A stretch of 64,000 bases of DNA, taken from NCBI RefSeq assembly GCF_030268065.1, contig NZ_BSDD01000002.1, positions 1 through 64,000 of the forward strand, in the 5' to 3' direction. Both the position numbers and the translations under genes were made by a program. Every line of letters begins with the position of its first letter. The first letter of the stretch is position 1. Source of the stretch: Geothrix rubra. GTDB lineage: Bacteria; Acidobacteriota; Holophagae; Holophagales; Holophagaceae. A model generated the notes under the pieces. The model was not told the origin of the DNA and did no database searches. It saw only the letters and a list, made by a program, of their open reading frames with translations. Positions 26,713 through 35,757 of the stretch are shown here, piece after piece.

Positions 26713-26732
26713 CGCCGGACACTGCGCGGTCC

Positions 26733-26756
26733 GCGGCCTCCCGCCCGGGAGGCCGC
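26733..26756. terminator. Terminator between tpx and the chemoreceptor gene
   Basis: GCGGCCTCCC (26733-26742) and GGGAGGCCGC (26747-26756) pair around a four-base loop, between convergent genes. Confidence 0.75.
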
Positions 26757-26771
26757 GCCGTTTCCGGGGAC

Positions 26772-28649
26772 CTACTCCGCCTGGAAGGCCGCCGCCGAGT
26801 TCCGGAGGGCCTCCGCCACCCCCACGAGCTCGCGGGAGGTGAGCACCAGCTCCGGCGCCGTGTTGGCCAGCTGGGCGGCCGCCAGCTGGACGTCTCCCGC
26901 CGCGGCCAGGCTGGCCTCCATGCGGCGGCTCACCTCGGTGCTGACCTTGGCCTGGTTCTCGGCCGCCTGGTGGATCTCACCCGCCGCCAGTTCGATGTCG
27001 CCCAGGGCCGCGTCCACGGTGGCCATGGTGGCCACCATCGCCTCCACCCGGGCGGCTCCCGCCTGCAAGGCCGACCGGCTGGCCTCCACGAGGCCGGAGA
27101 CCTGGGCCGCGGCCTTCTCGCTCTGGATGCTGATCTGGTGGAGGCGCAGGGCCGTGTCGGCCTCGCGCGGCCCCTCCAGGATCTGCCGGCCCGACTGGGC
27201 CAGGGCCTGGATGGCCTGGATCGATTGCACGGCCTGTCCCGTGCGCGCGACCACCTCGCCAAGCGCCGCGACCACGGCCTGGGCCTGGCGGGCGGTCTCG
27301 CGCACCCGGTTCCCCGCGTCCCGGCCGCCGTCCAGCATGCTCTCGAGGCTGGCCTGGACCTGGAGGACGGAGGCCTGGAGCTGGGTGACGGCGGAGGCGA
27401 CCTCCTCGGAGGCCTCCCGCTGGACCCGGGCGCTCTGGGCCAGCTGCCCCGTGGCGGAGGAGACCTGGCCTGCACTGGCCGATAGGGCCGACGCGCCGCC
27501 CCCGAGGCGGCCGGCATGGTGCTGGAGGCCGCGGACCAGCTCCCGCAGGCGGGCGCTCATGGCGTTGAAGGCCTGGGTCATGCGCCCGGTCTCGTCGTAG
27601 CTGTGGACCGGCAGCTGGATGCGGAGGTCGCCCTCCTCCATGCGCGCCATGCCCTCCGCCAGCTCGTGGATGGGCTCGGTGATGAGCACGGTGGCCCGCC
27701 AGGTCCAGGCCAGCACCAGGAGGCCGAAGAGGCCGAAGCCGCCCACCAGCAGCCAGCGCCGGGTGCGGGCGCCGTCCTCCAGTCCCCGGGCCTCGGCGAG
27801 GAGGTCCAGGCCCATCCGGTCCTGCACGGCCTTGATGGCGTCCAGCCGGGCCCCTGCCGCCCGGGCCCAGGCCTCGGGATCCTGGTCGAGCTTCCCGGCC
27901 ATTCCCATGGCCAGCAGGCGGTCGAAGTCCGGCGCGGCGGGTCCCGCCAGGGCGTCCCGGTAGGCTGCCCGGGCCGCCTCCGGCGCAGTGGCCTGGAAGG
28001 CCTCGCCTTGGACCTTGAGCGCGTCCGCGGCGGCGGCGAGCCGGTCCTGGAGGCCCGGCCCGAAGGTGCCCTGGGAGAAGGCCTGGGCCAGGATGGCCTG
28101 CTCCTGGCCCGCGGACTCCTTGGCCCGCATGAGGCTGGCGAAGGCGCGGAAGGGGCCCTCCAGCGGCGTCCCCGCGGCGGGCAGCAGCAGCCGCTCCTCC
28201 ACCCGCAGGAGCGCATCCACCTCGCGGCCGTAGCCGTCCAGGAGCTCCTGCGAGCCGCCCTGGCGGTCGGCGCGCTGGCGCAGCTGGGCCAGCAGGCCGT
28301 CGTCCAGCACGGGCTGCGAGAGCACGGCCTCCCGGCCGGTCACGGCCCCCTCCAGGGCCGCCCGCCGCCGGTCCGTCTCGGCCCGCGCGGCCAGCATGTC
28401 CCCCTGGTGGGAGGCGCCCTTCAGGCCCAGGTAGAGGGCCGTCCGGGCCGACTCCACCTGGAGGGCCTGGACCAGGTCCACCACGGCGCCCGAGGCGCTG
28501 GAGGCCGCTCGGAGGCGCGCCATGCGGTCCAGCAGCCGGGTCTGCTGGGCCACCTGGAGGCCCGAGAGCAGCCCCCCGCCCACGACCGGGAGGAGCACGA
28601 GGCCCAGGAGCTTGATGCGGATCCGCACGTGGATGAGGTCGAAGATCAT
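26772..28649 (-). CDS. Chemoreceptor-like protein with NIT sensor and degenerate signalling domain
   Basis: The start at 28649 puts a membrane helix at the N terminus; 625 residues. A periplasmic helical domain (about 40-290) looks like the nitrate/nitrite-sensing NIT domain ('VVDLVQALQVESARTALYLGLKG'). Then come a second membrane helix (about 298-318), a HAMP region (320-375, 'EPIHELAEGMARMEEGDL') and a long coiled coil. The conserved hairpin tip of MCPs, which binds CheA and CheW, should lie near residues 475-490, but reads 'ALAQSGRQILEGPREAD' instead. No che genes are near. It may signal to something else, or be a decaying receptor. Confidence 0.82.
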   Translation of the reverse strand: MIFDLIHVRIRIKLLGLVLLPVVGGGLLSGLQVAQQTRLLDRMARLRAASSASGAVVDLVQALQVESARTALYLGLKGASHQGDMLAARAETDRRRAALEGAVTGREAVLSQPVLDDGLLAQLRQRADRQGGSQELLDGYGREVDALLRVEERLLLPAAGTPLEGPFRAFASLMRAKESAGQEQAILAQAFSQGTFGPGLQDRLAAAADALKVQGEAFQATAPEAARAAYRDALAGPAAPDFDRLLAMGMAGKLDQDPEAWARAAGARLDAIKAVQDRMGLDLLAEARGLEDGARTRRWLLVGGFGLFGLLVLAWTWRATVLITEPIHELAEGMARMEEGDLRIQLPVHSYDETGRMTQAFNAMSARLRELVRGLQHHAGRLGGGASALSASAGQVSSATGQLAQSARVQREASEEVASAVTQLQASVLQVQASLESMLDGGRDAGNRVRETARQAQAVVAALGEVVARTGQAVQSIQAIQALAQSGRQILEGPREADTALRLHQISIQSEKAAAQVSGLVEASRSALQAGAARVEAMVATMATVDAALGDIELAAGEIHQAAENQAKVSTEVSRRMEASLAAAGDVQLAAAQLANTAPELVLTSRELVGVAEALRNSAAAFQAE

Positions 28650-28765
28650 GGGGCACCTGAGGCGGGAAGAACCCAGCACCAGTGTGCAAGGAGGGGGGCG
28701 GCCCCAAACCCTTGTCGGGACAGAATTGACTCAAATCACCACGATATCTTTTTAACAACCCCGCC

Positions 28766-30016
28766 CTACCGGATGCGGTCCATGCGGCGCAGGGCCGGCA
28801 CCTTCCAGGCGGTGAGGCCCACCACGAGCAGGGTCATGCACCCCCCGAAGACCACGGAGGGGATGAGCCCCAGGAGCCGCGCCGCCACGCCGCTCTCGAA
28901 GGCGCCCAGCTCGTTGCTCGAGCCGATGAAGATCTGGTTCACGGACGACACGCGGCCCAGCATGGCGTCCGGCGTGAGGGTCTGGAGCAGGGTGGCCCGC
29001 AGCACCACGCTCACGCTGTCCACGGCCCCGGCGGCGGCCAGGATCAGCAGGCTCAGGACGAGGCTGCGGCTGAGGGCGAAGGCGATCATGGCGACGCCGA
29101 AGCCGCCCACGCAGAGGAGGAGGGTCCGACCCGCCCGCCGCATCGGCCCCAGGTGGGCCAGCGCCACGCCCATGAGCACCGAGCCGACCGCGGGCGCGGC
29201 CCGGAGCGCCCCCAGGCCCTGGGGCCCCGTGCGCAGCACGTCCTTGGCGAAGACCGGCAGCACCGCCACCGCCCCGCCGAAGAGGACCGCGAAGAGATCC
29301 AGGCTGATGGCCCCCAGCAGCAGCCTCTCGGAACGCACGAAGCGGATCCCCTCGGCCAGGCTCGCGAGCACGGAGCCGCCCCGGGGCGCCGCGGGCCGCG
29401 GCACGCGGCGCACGGGCAGCAGGGCCAGGAAGCCGAGGGCGAGGAGGACCATCACGGTGCCGTGGGCCACGACAGGTCCCTGCCAGGCATAGAGCAGGCC
29501 GCCGAGGGCCGGCCCCACCACCATGCCCGTGTGGAAGACGGAGGAGCGCCAGGAGGCCCCGTTGGCGTAGAGGGCCCGGGGCAGCAGCTCGGTGCCCAGG
29601 GCCGTGTTGGCCGGCCGGTAGAAGGCCCGGACGATGCCGGTGAGGAAGATGACGCCGTAGATGGGCCAGACGGCGCGGGCCAGCGGACCCGTCCGGGAGT
29701 GCCAGGTGAAGCTCCAGAGCAGGGCCGAGCAGAGGGCGAGGCTCAACAGCGAGGCCAGGCAGATGCCCCGGCGGCTCACCCGGTCCGCGGCATGACCCCC
29801 GAAGAGGGCCAGGAGGAGGAATGGCAGCGCCTCGGAGAGGCCCACCAGCCCCAGGGCCAGCGCATCACCGGTGCGGGCGTAGACCTGCCAGCCCACCACC
29901 ACGCCCTGCATCTGGAGGCCCAGCGTGGCCAGCCCCAGCGAGTGGATGAACCACCGGTAGTCCGGATCCCGCAGGGCGGCATAGGGATCGTGGGAGGCCT
30001 CGCCCTCCTCAGCCAC
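28766..30016 (-). CDS. MFS transporter, EntS-like
   Basis: The 416-residue protein has about twelve hydrophobic helices. It carries the MFS loop motif 'GGHAADRVSRRGI' between helices 2 and 3. The N-terminal 'YRWFIHSLGLATLGLQMQGVVVGWQVYARTGDALALGLVGLSEALPF' pattern matches the DHA3/EntS-type drug or siderophore exporters. It lies 42 bases after the second MacB-like permease in the same direction and could be part of that export operon. Substrate unknown. Confidence 0.87.
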   Translation of the reverse strand: MAEEGEASHDPYAALRDPDYRWFIHSLGLATLGLQMQGVVVGWQVYARTGDALALGLVGLSEALPFLLLALFGGHAADRVSRRGICLASLLSLALCSALLWSFTWHSRTGPLARAVWPIYGVIFLTGIVRAFYRPANTALGTELLPRALYANGASWRSSVFHTGMVVGPALGGLLYAWQGPVVAHGTVMVLLALGFLALLPVRRVPRPAAPRGGSVLASLAEGIRFVRSERLLLGAISLDLFAVLFGGAVAVLPVFAKDVLRTGPQGLGALRAAPAVGSVLMGVALAHLGPMRRAGRTLLLCVGGFGVAMIAFALSRSLVLSLLILAAAGAVDSVSVVLRATLLQTLTPDAMLGRVSSVNQIFIGSSNELGAFESGVAARLLGLIPSVVFGGCMTLLVVGLTAWKVPALRRMDRIR

Positions 30017-30058
30017 GGGGACCGCCGGCGCGGGGGGAATGGCTGGGGACTTCAGGCG

Positions 30059-31282
30059 TCACTCGTACCTCAGGGCGTCGATGACATCCAGTCTCGCAGC
30101 CTTGAGGGCCGGCAGGAATCCCGCCACCACGCCCACGGCGCCGCTGAAGCCCAGCCCCAGGGCCACGGCCCAGGTCTCCACCACGGCCGGGATCTCGGCC
30201 CGCTGGAGGATGGCCACGGCCGTCGCGGCGACCCCCACGCCCAGGGCCCCGCCCAGGATGGCGAGGACGATGGCCTCCGTGAGGAACTGCCAGAGGATGC
30301 TGTGCTGGGTGGCGCCTGTGGCCCGCCGCAGGCCGATCTCCTGGGTCCGTTCCGTCACGCTCACCAGCATGATGTTGGAGATGCCGATGCCGCCCACCAC
30401 CAGGGAGATGCTGGCCGCCACCGCCAGCAGGGCCGTGAGGATGCCGGCCTGCTCCGTCTGCATGCGCACGATGTCGTCCTGCTTCCGGATGTGGAAGGGG
30501 TTCTCCTCCTGGGCCGGCACCTTCAGGTGCTGGCGGAGGAGGGCCGTGATCTCGGCCTCGGCCAGCTCGGCCTCCCCCTCGTGGGCGCTCACCATGATCC
30601 GCTGGATGGTGTTCCGGCCCATGACCTTCCGCATGACCGTGGTGTAGGGCCCCACGACGAGGTCGTCCTGGTCGCCCCACATGCCGGCGCCCTTCTTCTC
30701 CAGCACGCCGACGATCTGGAAGGGCAGGCTCCCGATGCGGAGGATCTGCCCCACCGGCTCCTCCCCGTTGGGGAAGAGGTTGGCCTGGACCGTCTTCCCG
30801 ATGACGCAGACCTTGGCCTGTCCGCGGACCTCAGCGTCGGTGAAGAAGCGCCCCTTCTCCAGCTCCCAGCCGCGGATCTGGAGGAACTCCGGGCCCGTGC
30901 CCTGGACCTGGCTCAGGTAGTTGGCGTTCTGGTACACCACCGGCCGCGTGGTGGAGACCTGGGGTGTGGCCGCGTGGACACTGGACTCCGCCAGCTCTCG
31001 CTGGATGAGGGGCGGGTCATCCTCCTTGAGGATCGCGGCGCTGCCCAGGGCCTGGGGCCCATGATGGGTATGCGTGCCCGGCGCACCGGGGAAGATGGTC
31101 AGCATGTTCGAGCCCATGTTGCGGATGATGGCGATGGAGGCCCGCTTGGAGCCCTCCCCGATCCCGATCATGGCGATCACCGCCCCCACGCCCACGATGA
31201 TCCCGAGCATGGTGAGGAATGCCCGCATCTTGTTCCGGGTGATGGCAAAAAGGGCAAGTTTCAGGAATTCGAACAGAGCCAT
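30059..31282 (-). CDS. MacB-like ABC transporter permease, second copy
   Basis: The 407-residue protein has a membrane helix near the N terminus (residues ~20-40), a large periplasmic domain (about 45-270) and three C-terminal helices with FtsX features ('LAVAASISLVVGGIGISNIMLVSVTERTQEIGLRRATGAT'). This is the permease half of MacB without the ATPase. It is a close paralog of the next gene upstream; the first eighteen residues differ at one position. Its Shine-Dalgarno GAGGAGG overlaps the stop of a short remnant reading frame (31292-31384). Confidence 0.9.
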   Translation of the reverse strand: MALFEFLKLALFAITRNKMRAFLTMLGIIVGVGAVIAMIGIGEGSKRASIAIIRNMGSNMLTIFPGAPGTHTHHGPQALGSAAILKEDDPPLIQRELAESSVHAATPQVSTTRPVVYQNANYLSQVQGTGPEFLQIRGWELEKGRFFTDAEVRGQAKVCVIGKTVQANLFPNGEEPVGQILRIGSLPFQIVGVLEKKGAGMWGDQDDLVVGPYTTVMRKVMGRNTIQRIMVSAHEGEAELAEAEITALLRQHLKVPAQEENPFHIRKQDDIVRMQTEQAGILTALLAVAASISLVVGGIGISNIMLVSVTERTQEIGLRRATGATQHSILWQFLTEAIVLAILGGALGVGVAATAVAILQRAEIPAVVETWAVALGLGFSGAVGVVAGFLPALKAARLDVIDALRYE

Positions 31283-31387
31283 GGCGCCTCCTCAGCCGAT
31301 CGCAGGAGAGGACAACGGCGTCTCGCGTATCGCCGCAGGCGATACCGAGAGAAGGGCAAGTTTCAGGAATTCGAGCAGCGCCATGGC
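31251..31387. repeat. REP-like insertion A with 35-bp flanking duplication
   Basis: The 35-bp start region of the permease gene occurs twice (31251-31285 and 31353-31387; 33 of 35 identical). The 67 bases between hold a palindrome, tctcgcgtatcgcc-gcag-gcgataccgaga, which is also found at 39634-39663. The spacing of the duplicates is 102 bp. Confidence 0.72.
31292..31384 (-). pseudogene. 30-codon remnant starting like the permease
   Basis: It begins MALLEFLKLAL, exactly the N terminus of the upstream permease, then diverges into the palindrome-derived sequence and stops at 31292. It lies in the duplicated segment. The stop overlaps the ribosome site of the downstream permease, so if translated it could act as a coupled leader. 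Most likely it is a by-product of the insertion. Confidence 0.55.
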
Positions 31388-31451
31388 CAGCCTCCCGTCC
31401 AGGAGTGCCCCCTCCATTATCGATCCCGGGGGAGGCCCGGCCAGCGGGCGA

Positions 31452-32669
31452 TCACTCGTAGCGGAGCGCGTCGATCACATCCAGGCGGGCGGCCTTCACC
31501 GCCGGCAGGAAGCCCGCCACCACGCCCACGATGCCGCTGAAGCCCAGCCCCAGGATCACGGCCCAGTTCTGGACCACCGCGGGCACCTGGAACTTCTGCA
31601 GGATGGCGATGGTGGCGAAGGCGAAGGCCGTCCCGAGGAGCCCGCCGAGCACGGCGAGCACGATGGCCTCCGTGAGGAACTGCCAGAGGATGCTCCGCTG
31701 GGTGGCGCCGAGCGCCCGCCGGATGCCGATCTCCCGGGTCCGCTCCGTGACGCTCACCAGCATGATGTTGGAGATCCCGATGCCGCCCACCACCAGCGAG
31801 ATGCTGGCCGCCACCGCCAGCAGGGCCGTGAGGATGCCCGCCTGCTGGGTCTGCATCTGCACGATGTCGTCCTGCTTCCGGATCTGGAAGGGGCTCTCAT
31901 CCTTGGGGGTGAGTTTCATGCGCTGGCGGAGGAGGGCCGTGATCTCCGATTGCGCGAGCTCGGCCTTGCCCTCCTGGGCGCTCACGATGAGCCGCTGGAT
32001 CTTGTCCCGGCCCATGATCTTCCGCATCACGGTGGTATAGGGTCCGACGATGAGGTCGTCCTGGTCCCCGAACATTCCCGCGCCCTTCTTGTCCAGCACC
32101 CCCAGGATCTGGAAGGGCAGGTTGCCGATGCGGATGGTCTGCCCGACGGGGTCCTCCCCGTTGGGGAAGAGGTTGGCCTGGACGGTCTTCCCGATGACGC
32201 ACACCTTGGCCTGGCCCCGCACCTCGCCCTCGGTGAAGAAGCGGCCCTCCTCCATCTCCCAGCCCCGGATCTCGGGAAATTCGGTGTTGGTCCCCTGGAC
32301 CTGGGTCACGTAGTTGTTGTTCTGGAAGATCACGGGCCGGGTGGTGGACACCTGGGGCGTGGCGGCCACGACACTGGAATCCGACAGCTCCTGCTCGATG
32401 AGGGGGGCGTCCGTCTCCAGCAGGATGTCGGCGCTGCCCATGGCCTGGGGCCCGAAGCGGGTCGTCCCCTGCCCCGGGAAGATCATGAGCATGTTCGAGC
32501 CCATGTTCTGGATGAGGGCGATGGAGGCCTGCTTGGATCCCTCCCCGATCCCGATCATGGCGATGACCGCCCCCACCCCCACGATGATCCCGAGCATGGT
32601 GAGGAACGCCCGCATCTTGTTCCGGGTGATGGCAAACAAGGCCAGTTTCAGGAATTCCAGCAGGGCCAC
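31452..32669 (-). CDS. MacB-like ABC transporter permease, first copy
   Basis: The 405-residue protein has the same plan as its neighbour: one N-terminal helix ('KMRAFLTMLGIIVGVGAVIAMIGIGEGSKQ' region), a periplasmic domain and a three-helix FtsX C terminus. It starts 14 bases after the adaptor gene's stop. Known MacB proteins carry an N-terminal ATPase; here none is fused or encoded nearby. Tandem permeases could form a heterodimer served by an ATPase elsewhere. Confidence 0.9.
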   Translation of the reverse strand: MALLEFLKLALFAITRNKMRAFLTMLGIIVGVGAVIAMIGIGEGSKQASIALIQNMGSNMLMIFPGQGTTRFGPQAMGSADILLETDAPLIEQELSDSSVVAATPQVSTTRPVIFQNNNYVTQVQGTNTEFPEIRGWEMEEGRFFTEGEVRGQAKVCVIGKTVQANLFPNGEDPVGQTIRIGNLPFQILGVLDKKGAGMFGDQDDLIVGPYTTVMRKIMGRDKIQRLIVSAQEGKAELAQSEITALLRQRMKLTPKDESPFQIRKQDDIVQMQTQQAGILTALLAVAASISLVVGGIGISNIMLVSVTERTREIGIRRALGATQRSILWQFLTEAIVLAVLGGLLGTAFAFATIAILQKFQVPAVVQNWAVILGLGFSGIVGVVAGFLPAVKAARLDVIDALRYE

Positions 32670-32683
32670 GGCGCCTCCCTGGC

Positions 32684-34147
32684 CTAGTGCATGCCGCGGG
32701 GGCCGCCCAGCGGCCGCGCGCCATTGGTGTTGGAGGCGTTCTTCGGCTCCTCGACCCCGACGAGGATGGCCTGGCCCTCCTGGAGGCCCTCGCCGCTCAC
32801 CTCCGTGAACTGCCCGTCGGAGATGCCCGCCTTGACGGGGATGGCCTTCGGCTTCCCGTTCTCCAGGATCCAGACATGATCCTCCCGCCGCGCCACCATG
32901 CCGCTGGCCGAGCCGCCGGGCCGCTGCGCCGGCCGGGCCTGGCCACCGGGCCGTGCGGAGGCCTCGGGCTTCTTGTCCTCCTTCATGAAGGCCGCGGGGT
33001 TGAAGCGGAGGGCGGCGTTCGGCACGCGGAGGACATCCTTGCGCTGGTTGGTCAGGATGGTCACGTTGGCCGTCATGCCGGGCCGGAGGGCGAGGTTGCC
33101 GCTGAAGGTGGGGCCGCCCACCAGGCCGGCGCCACCCGGGGTGCGGGCGGCGGCCAGGCGGTCCGCGGCGCTGCGCGGAGCGGCAGAGGCCGTCGCCTTG
33201 GCCCGCTCGGCCATGCGCGCCTTGAACCGCGCCAGGAACTCGGCCTTGGTCGTGCCCTCGGGCAGCCGGTCCTTGGCCCGCTCCCAGGCCTTCTCGGGAT
33301 CCGTCTCGGCGGGACCCTGGGGATGCTCCGAACCCGGCAGGGGCTCGTTGGGCACCTCCATCACCACGTTGTAGGTCACCACGTTCGAGTTGGTGATGGG
33401 CTCCAGGCGCACCTGGCTCACGGTGGCCATGAACTGCTTCTCGGGCAGGCTGTCCACCGTGAAGAAGGCCCGCTGGCCCACCTTCACCTGGTCGATGTCG
33501 GACTCGTCCACGGAGATCTGGACCTTCATCTTCGAGAGGTCCTGGGCGATCTGGAACAGGTTGGGCGTGCTGAAGCTGGCGGCCACGGTCTGGCCCACGT
33601 CCGCCAGGCGGGAGATGACCACGCCGTCCACCGGGGCCGTGATGTTGCAGTAGCCCAGGTTCGCCTTGGCCCGGTCCACCGTCGCCTTGGCGGATTCCAG
33701 GTTCCCCTTGGCCGTCTTCAGGGCCGTCACCTTGGTGTCGAGGTCCTGGTCCGCCAGGAGCTTGTCCGCGGCCAGCCGCTTGCTGCGGTCATAGTCCGCC
33801 TGGGCGAAGTCGTAGGCCGCCTGGGCCCGGAGGAGGCTGGCCTGGGCATCCTGCAGCTGCGTCTGCCAGACGGTGGAATCGATCTGGGCGATGAGCTGGC
33901 CCTTCTTCACCAGGCTGTTGTAGTCCACGTAGAGCGCGGAGATCACGCCGGACACCTGGGTGCCCACGGCCACCTGCACCATGGCGTTGACCGTGCCCGT
34001 GGCGCTGATCCGCTGGGTGACGTTCCCCTTGTCCACCTTGACGGTGCGCCACTTGACCTCTTCCTTGGGCTTGGCCGCGAAGTAGGTCGCCACGCCGACC
34101 ACCGCCAGGAGGCCGCCCCCGAATCCGATCCAGGTCTTCCGCTTCAT
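32684..34147 (-). CDS. MacA-like periplasmic adaptor (membrane fusion protein)
   Basis: The 487-residue protein has an N-terminal anchor helix (8-25), a beta-barrel/lipoyl half ('ISATGTVNAMVQVAVGTQVSGVISALYVDYNSLVKKGQLIAQID'), an alpha-helical hairpin (about 80-150) and 'YCNITAPVDGVVISRLADVGQTVAASF'. These are MacA/HlyD adaptor features. An Ala/Arg/Pro-rich insertion (about 290-350) is unusual. With the two permeases it should form a tripartite exporter across the envelope, working with an outer-membrane channel not seen here. Confidence 0.9.
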   Translation of the reverse strand: MKRKTWIGFGGGLLAVVGVATYFAAKPKEEVKWRTVKVDKGNVTQRISATGTVNAMVQVAVGTQVSGVISALYVDYNSLVKKGQLIAQIDSTVWQTQLQDAQASLLRAQAAYDFAQADYDRSKRLAADKLLADQDLDTKVTALKTAKGNLESAKATVDRAKANLGYCNITAPVDGVVISRLADVGQTVAASFSTPNLFQIAQDLSKMKVQISVDESDIDQVKVGQRAFFTVDSLPEKQFMATVSQVRLEPITNSNVVTYNVVMEVPNEPLPGSEHPQGPAETDPEKAWERAKDRLPEGTTKAEFLARFKARMAERAKATASAAPRSAADRLAAARTPGGAGLVGGPTFSGNLALRPGMTANVTILTNQRKDVLRVPNAALRFNPAAFMKEDKKPEASARPGGQARPAQRPGGSASGMVARREDHVWILENGKPKAIPVKAGISDGQFTEVSGEGLQEGQAILVGVEEPKNASNTNGARPLGGPRGMH

Positions 34148-34257
34148 GGCGCCGCTCTCCCGATGTCAAGGGCCGGGTGGGGTCCGACCCTACACCATTG
34201 CATAACGATGTATGGATGGCCAGGGGCCCGATCCGGTTGAGGCCGGATTGAAGAAAA

Positions 34258-35757
34258 TTACCGGAGCAGCCCCAGGCCCTCCGACACGGCACGATGGGCG
34301 AACCCATCGGCCAGGAAGGCCTGCACGAACCCGCCCGCCAGCACGATGGCGGCGGCCACCAGCACCGTGGCACCGGCGAGGGGGGCATGCACAGCGGGCC
34401 GGTCCGAGGCCAGGCGCTCGGCCTCGGTGCTCGGGGCCTGGAGGAAGAGGGCCACCAGGAAGCGGAGGTAGTAGTAGGCGCTCACCAGGCTCGCCAGGAC
34501 GCCCAGGATGGCCAGCCCCACGTGACCGGTCCCCACCAGCTCCTTGAAGATCATGTATTTCCCGTAGAACCCGCCCATGGGGGGGATGCCGGCCAGGCTC
34601 AGCATGAACACGGCGGCGGCGAAGCCCATGGCCGGACGCTTCCAGCCCAACCCCCGGAGGTCCTCGAACGTGGTGTGCTCCCCCACCAGCCCGTAGGCGG
34701 TGAGGAGGCCGAAGGCCCCCATGTTCATGGCCAGGTAGATCACCAGGTAGAACAGCACGCCGGTGAAGGCGGCGGGCGTGCCGGCCACGAAGCCCAGCAT
34801 GAGGTAGCCCGCGTGGCTGATGCTGGAGTAGGCCAGCATGCGCTTCACGTTGGTCTGCACCAGGGCGGTGAGGTTCCCCACCACGAGGGTGAGCACCGCC
34901 AGGAAGGCCAGGGCCGCCTGCATGCGGGCGCCCGCCGCGCCCATCCCCAGGAGGCTGACGGGGAAGATGCGGAGGAGGGCGAGGAAGGCCACGCCCTTGG
35001 TGGCCACGGACATGAAGCCGGCGATGGGGTGGGGCGAGGCCTCGTAGGCGTCCGGCGTCCACTGGTGGAACGGCACCGCGGACACCTTGAAGAGGAAGCC
35101 CAGGAGCAGGAGGGCCGCGCCCGCCATGACCATGGGATCCGCGCCCAGCCCCTGGGCCCGGATGGCCTGGGCAGCGAGGGTGAGGTCCAGGCTGCCGCCC
35201 AGCCCGTAGAGCATCACGCCGCCCATGAGGAAGCAGCTGGAGGCCACGGCGCCGGTGAGGAAGTACTTCATGCCGCCCTCGGCGCCCTCGGCCCGGTGCC
35301 GCACGGTGGCCACCATGGCATAGAGGGGCAGGCTGAACAGCTCCAGGCCCAGGAACAGGACCAGGAAGTTCGTGGTGGCCGTGAAGAGCATCATGCCCGT
35401 CACGGAGAAGAGCAACAGGGAGAGCGTCTCCCCCTTCACCCAGCCCTCCTGGTGGAAGTGGTCCCAGGACTGGAGGATGGCCATGGCCGCCGCCACCAGC
35501 ACGAAGATGCCGGAGAACTGGGCCAGGCGGTCCATGTGGAGTTGGTGGAAGGCGGGCTGGGCGCCGGACTTCCAGAGGTCGGTGAGGAACCAGAAGCCCG
35601 CGGCCACCGCCGCCAGGGCGACCAGGTACATGGCCCCGCGGATCCACTTGGCCGTGGCCTGGTCCCGGTCGAGGGCCATGAGGGGGATCAGGCAGGCGCC
35701 GAGCGTCGGAAAGATCAGGGGCAGCAGGGCCGCCCACTCGGTCGGGGTGATGCTCAT
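34258..35757 (-). CDS. nuoN: NADH-quinone oxidoreductase subunit N
   Basis: NuoN is one of the three antiporter-like proton-pumping subunits of complex I. The 499-residue protein has about 14 helices and key features: 'FVLVAAAMAILQSWDHFH', 'PLYAMVATVRHRAEGAEGGMKYFLTGAVASSCFLMGG', 'KVSAVPFHQWTPDAYEASPHPIAGFMSVATKG' (the proton-channel loop) and 'NVKRMLAYSSISHAGYLMLG'. Its ATG overlaps the stop of nuoM (ATGA). It is the last gene of the nuo block. Confidence 0.95.
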   Translation of the reverse strand: MSITPTEWAALLPLIFPTLGACLIPLMALDRDQATAKWIRGAMYLVALAAVAAGFWFLTDLWKSGAQPAFHQLHMDRLAQFSGIFVLVAAAMAILQSWDHFHQEGWVKGETLSLLLFSVTGMMLFTATTNFLVLFLGLELFSLPLYAMVATVRHRAEGAEGGMKYFLTGAVASSCFLMGGVMLYGLGGSLDLTLAAQAIRAQGLGADPMVMAGAALLLLGFLFKVSAVPFHQWTPDAYEASPHPIAGFMSVATKGVAFLALLRIFPVSLLGMGAAGARMQAALAFLAVLTLVVGNLTALVQTNVKRMLAYSSISHAGYLMLGFVAGTPAAFTGVLFYLVIYLAMNMGAFGLLTAYGLVGEHTTFEDLRGLGWKRPAMGFAAAVFMLSLAGIPPMGGFYGKYMIFKELVGTGHVGLAILGVLASLVSAYYYLRFLVALFLQAPSTEAERLASDRPAVHAPLAGATVLVAAAIVLAGGFVQAFLADGFAHRAVSEGLGLLR

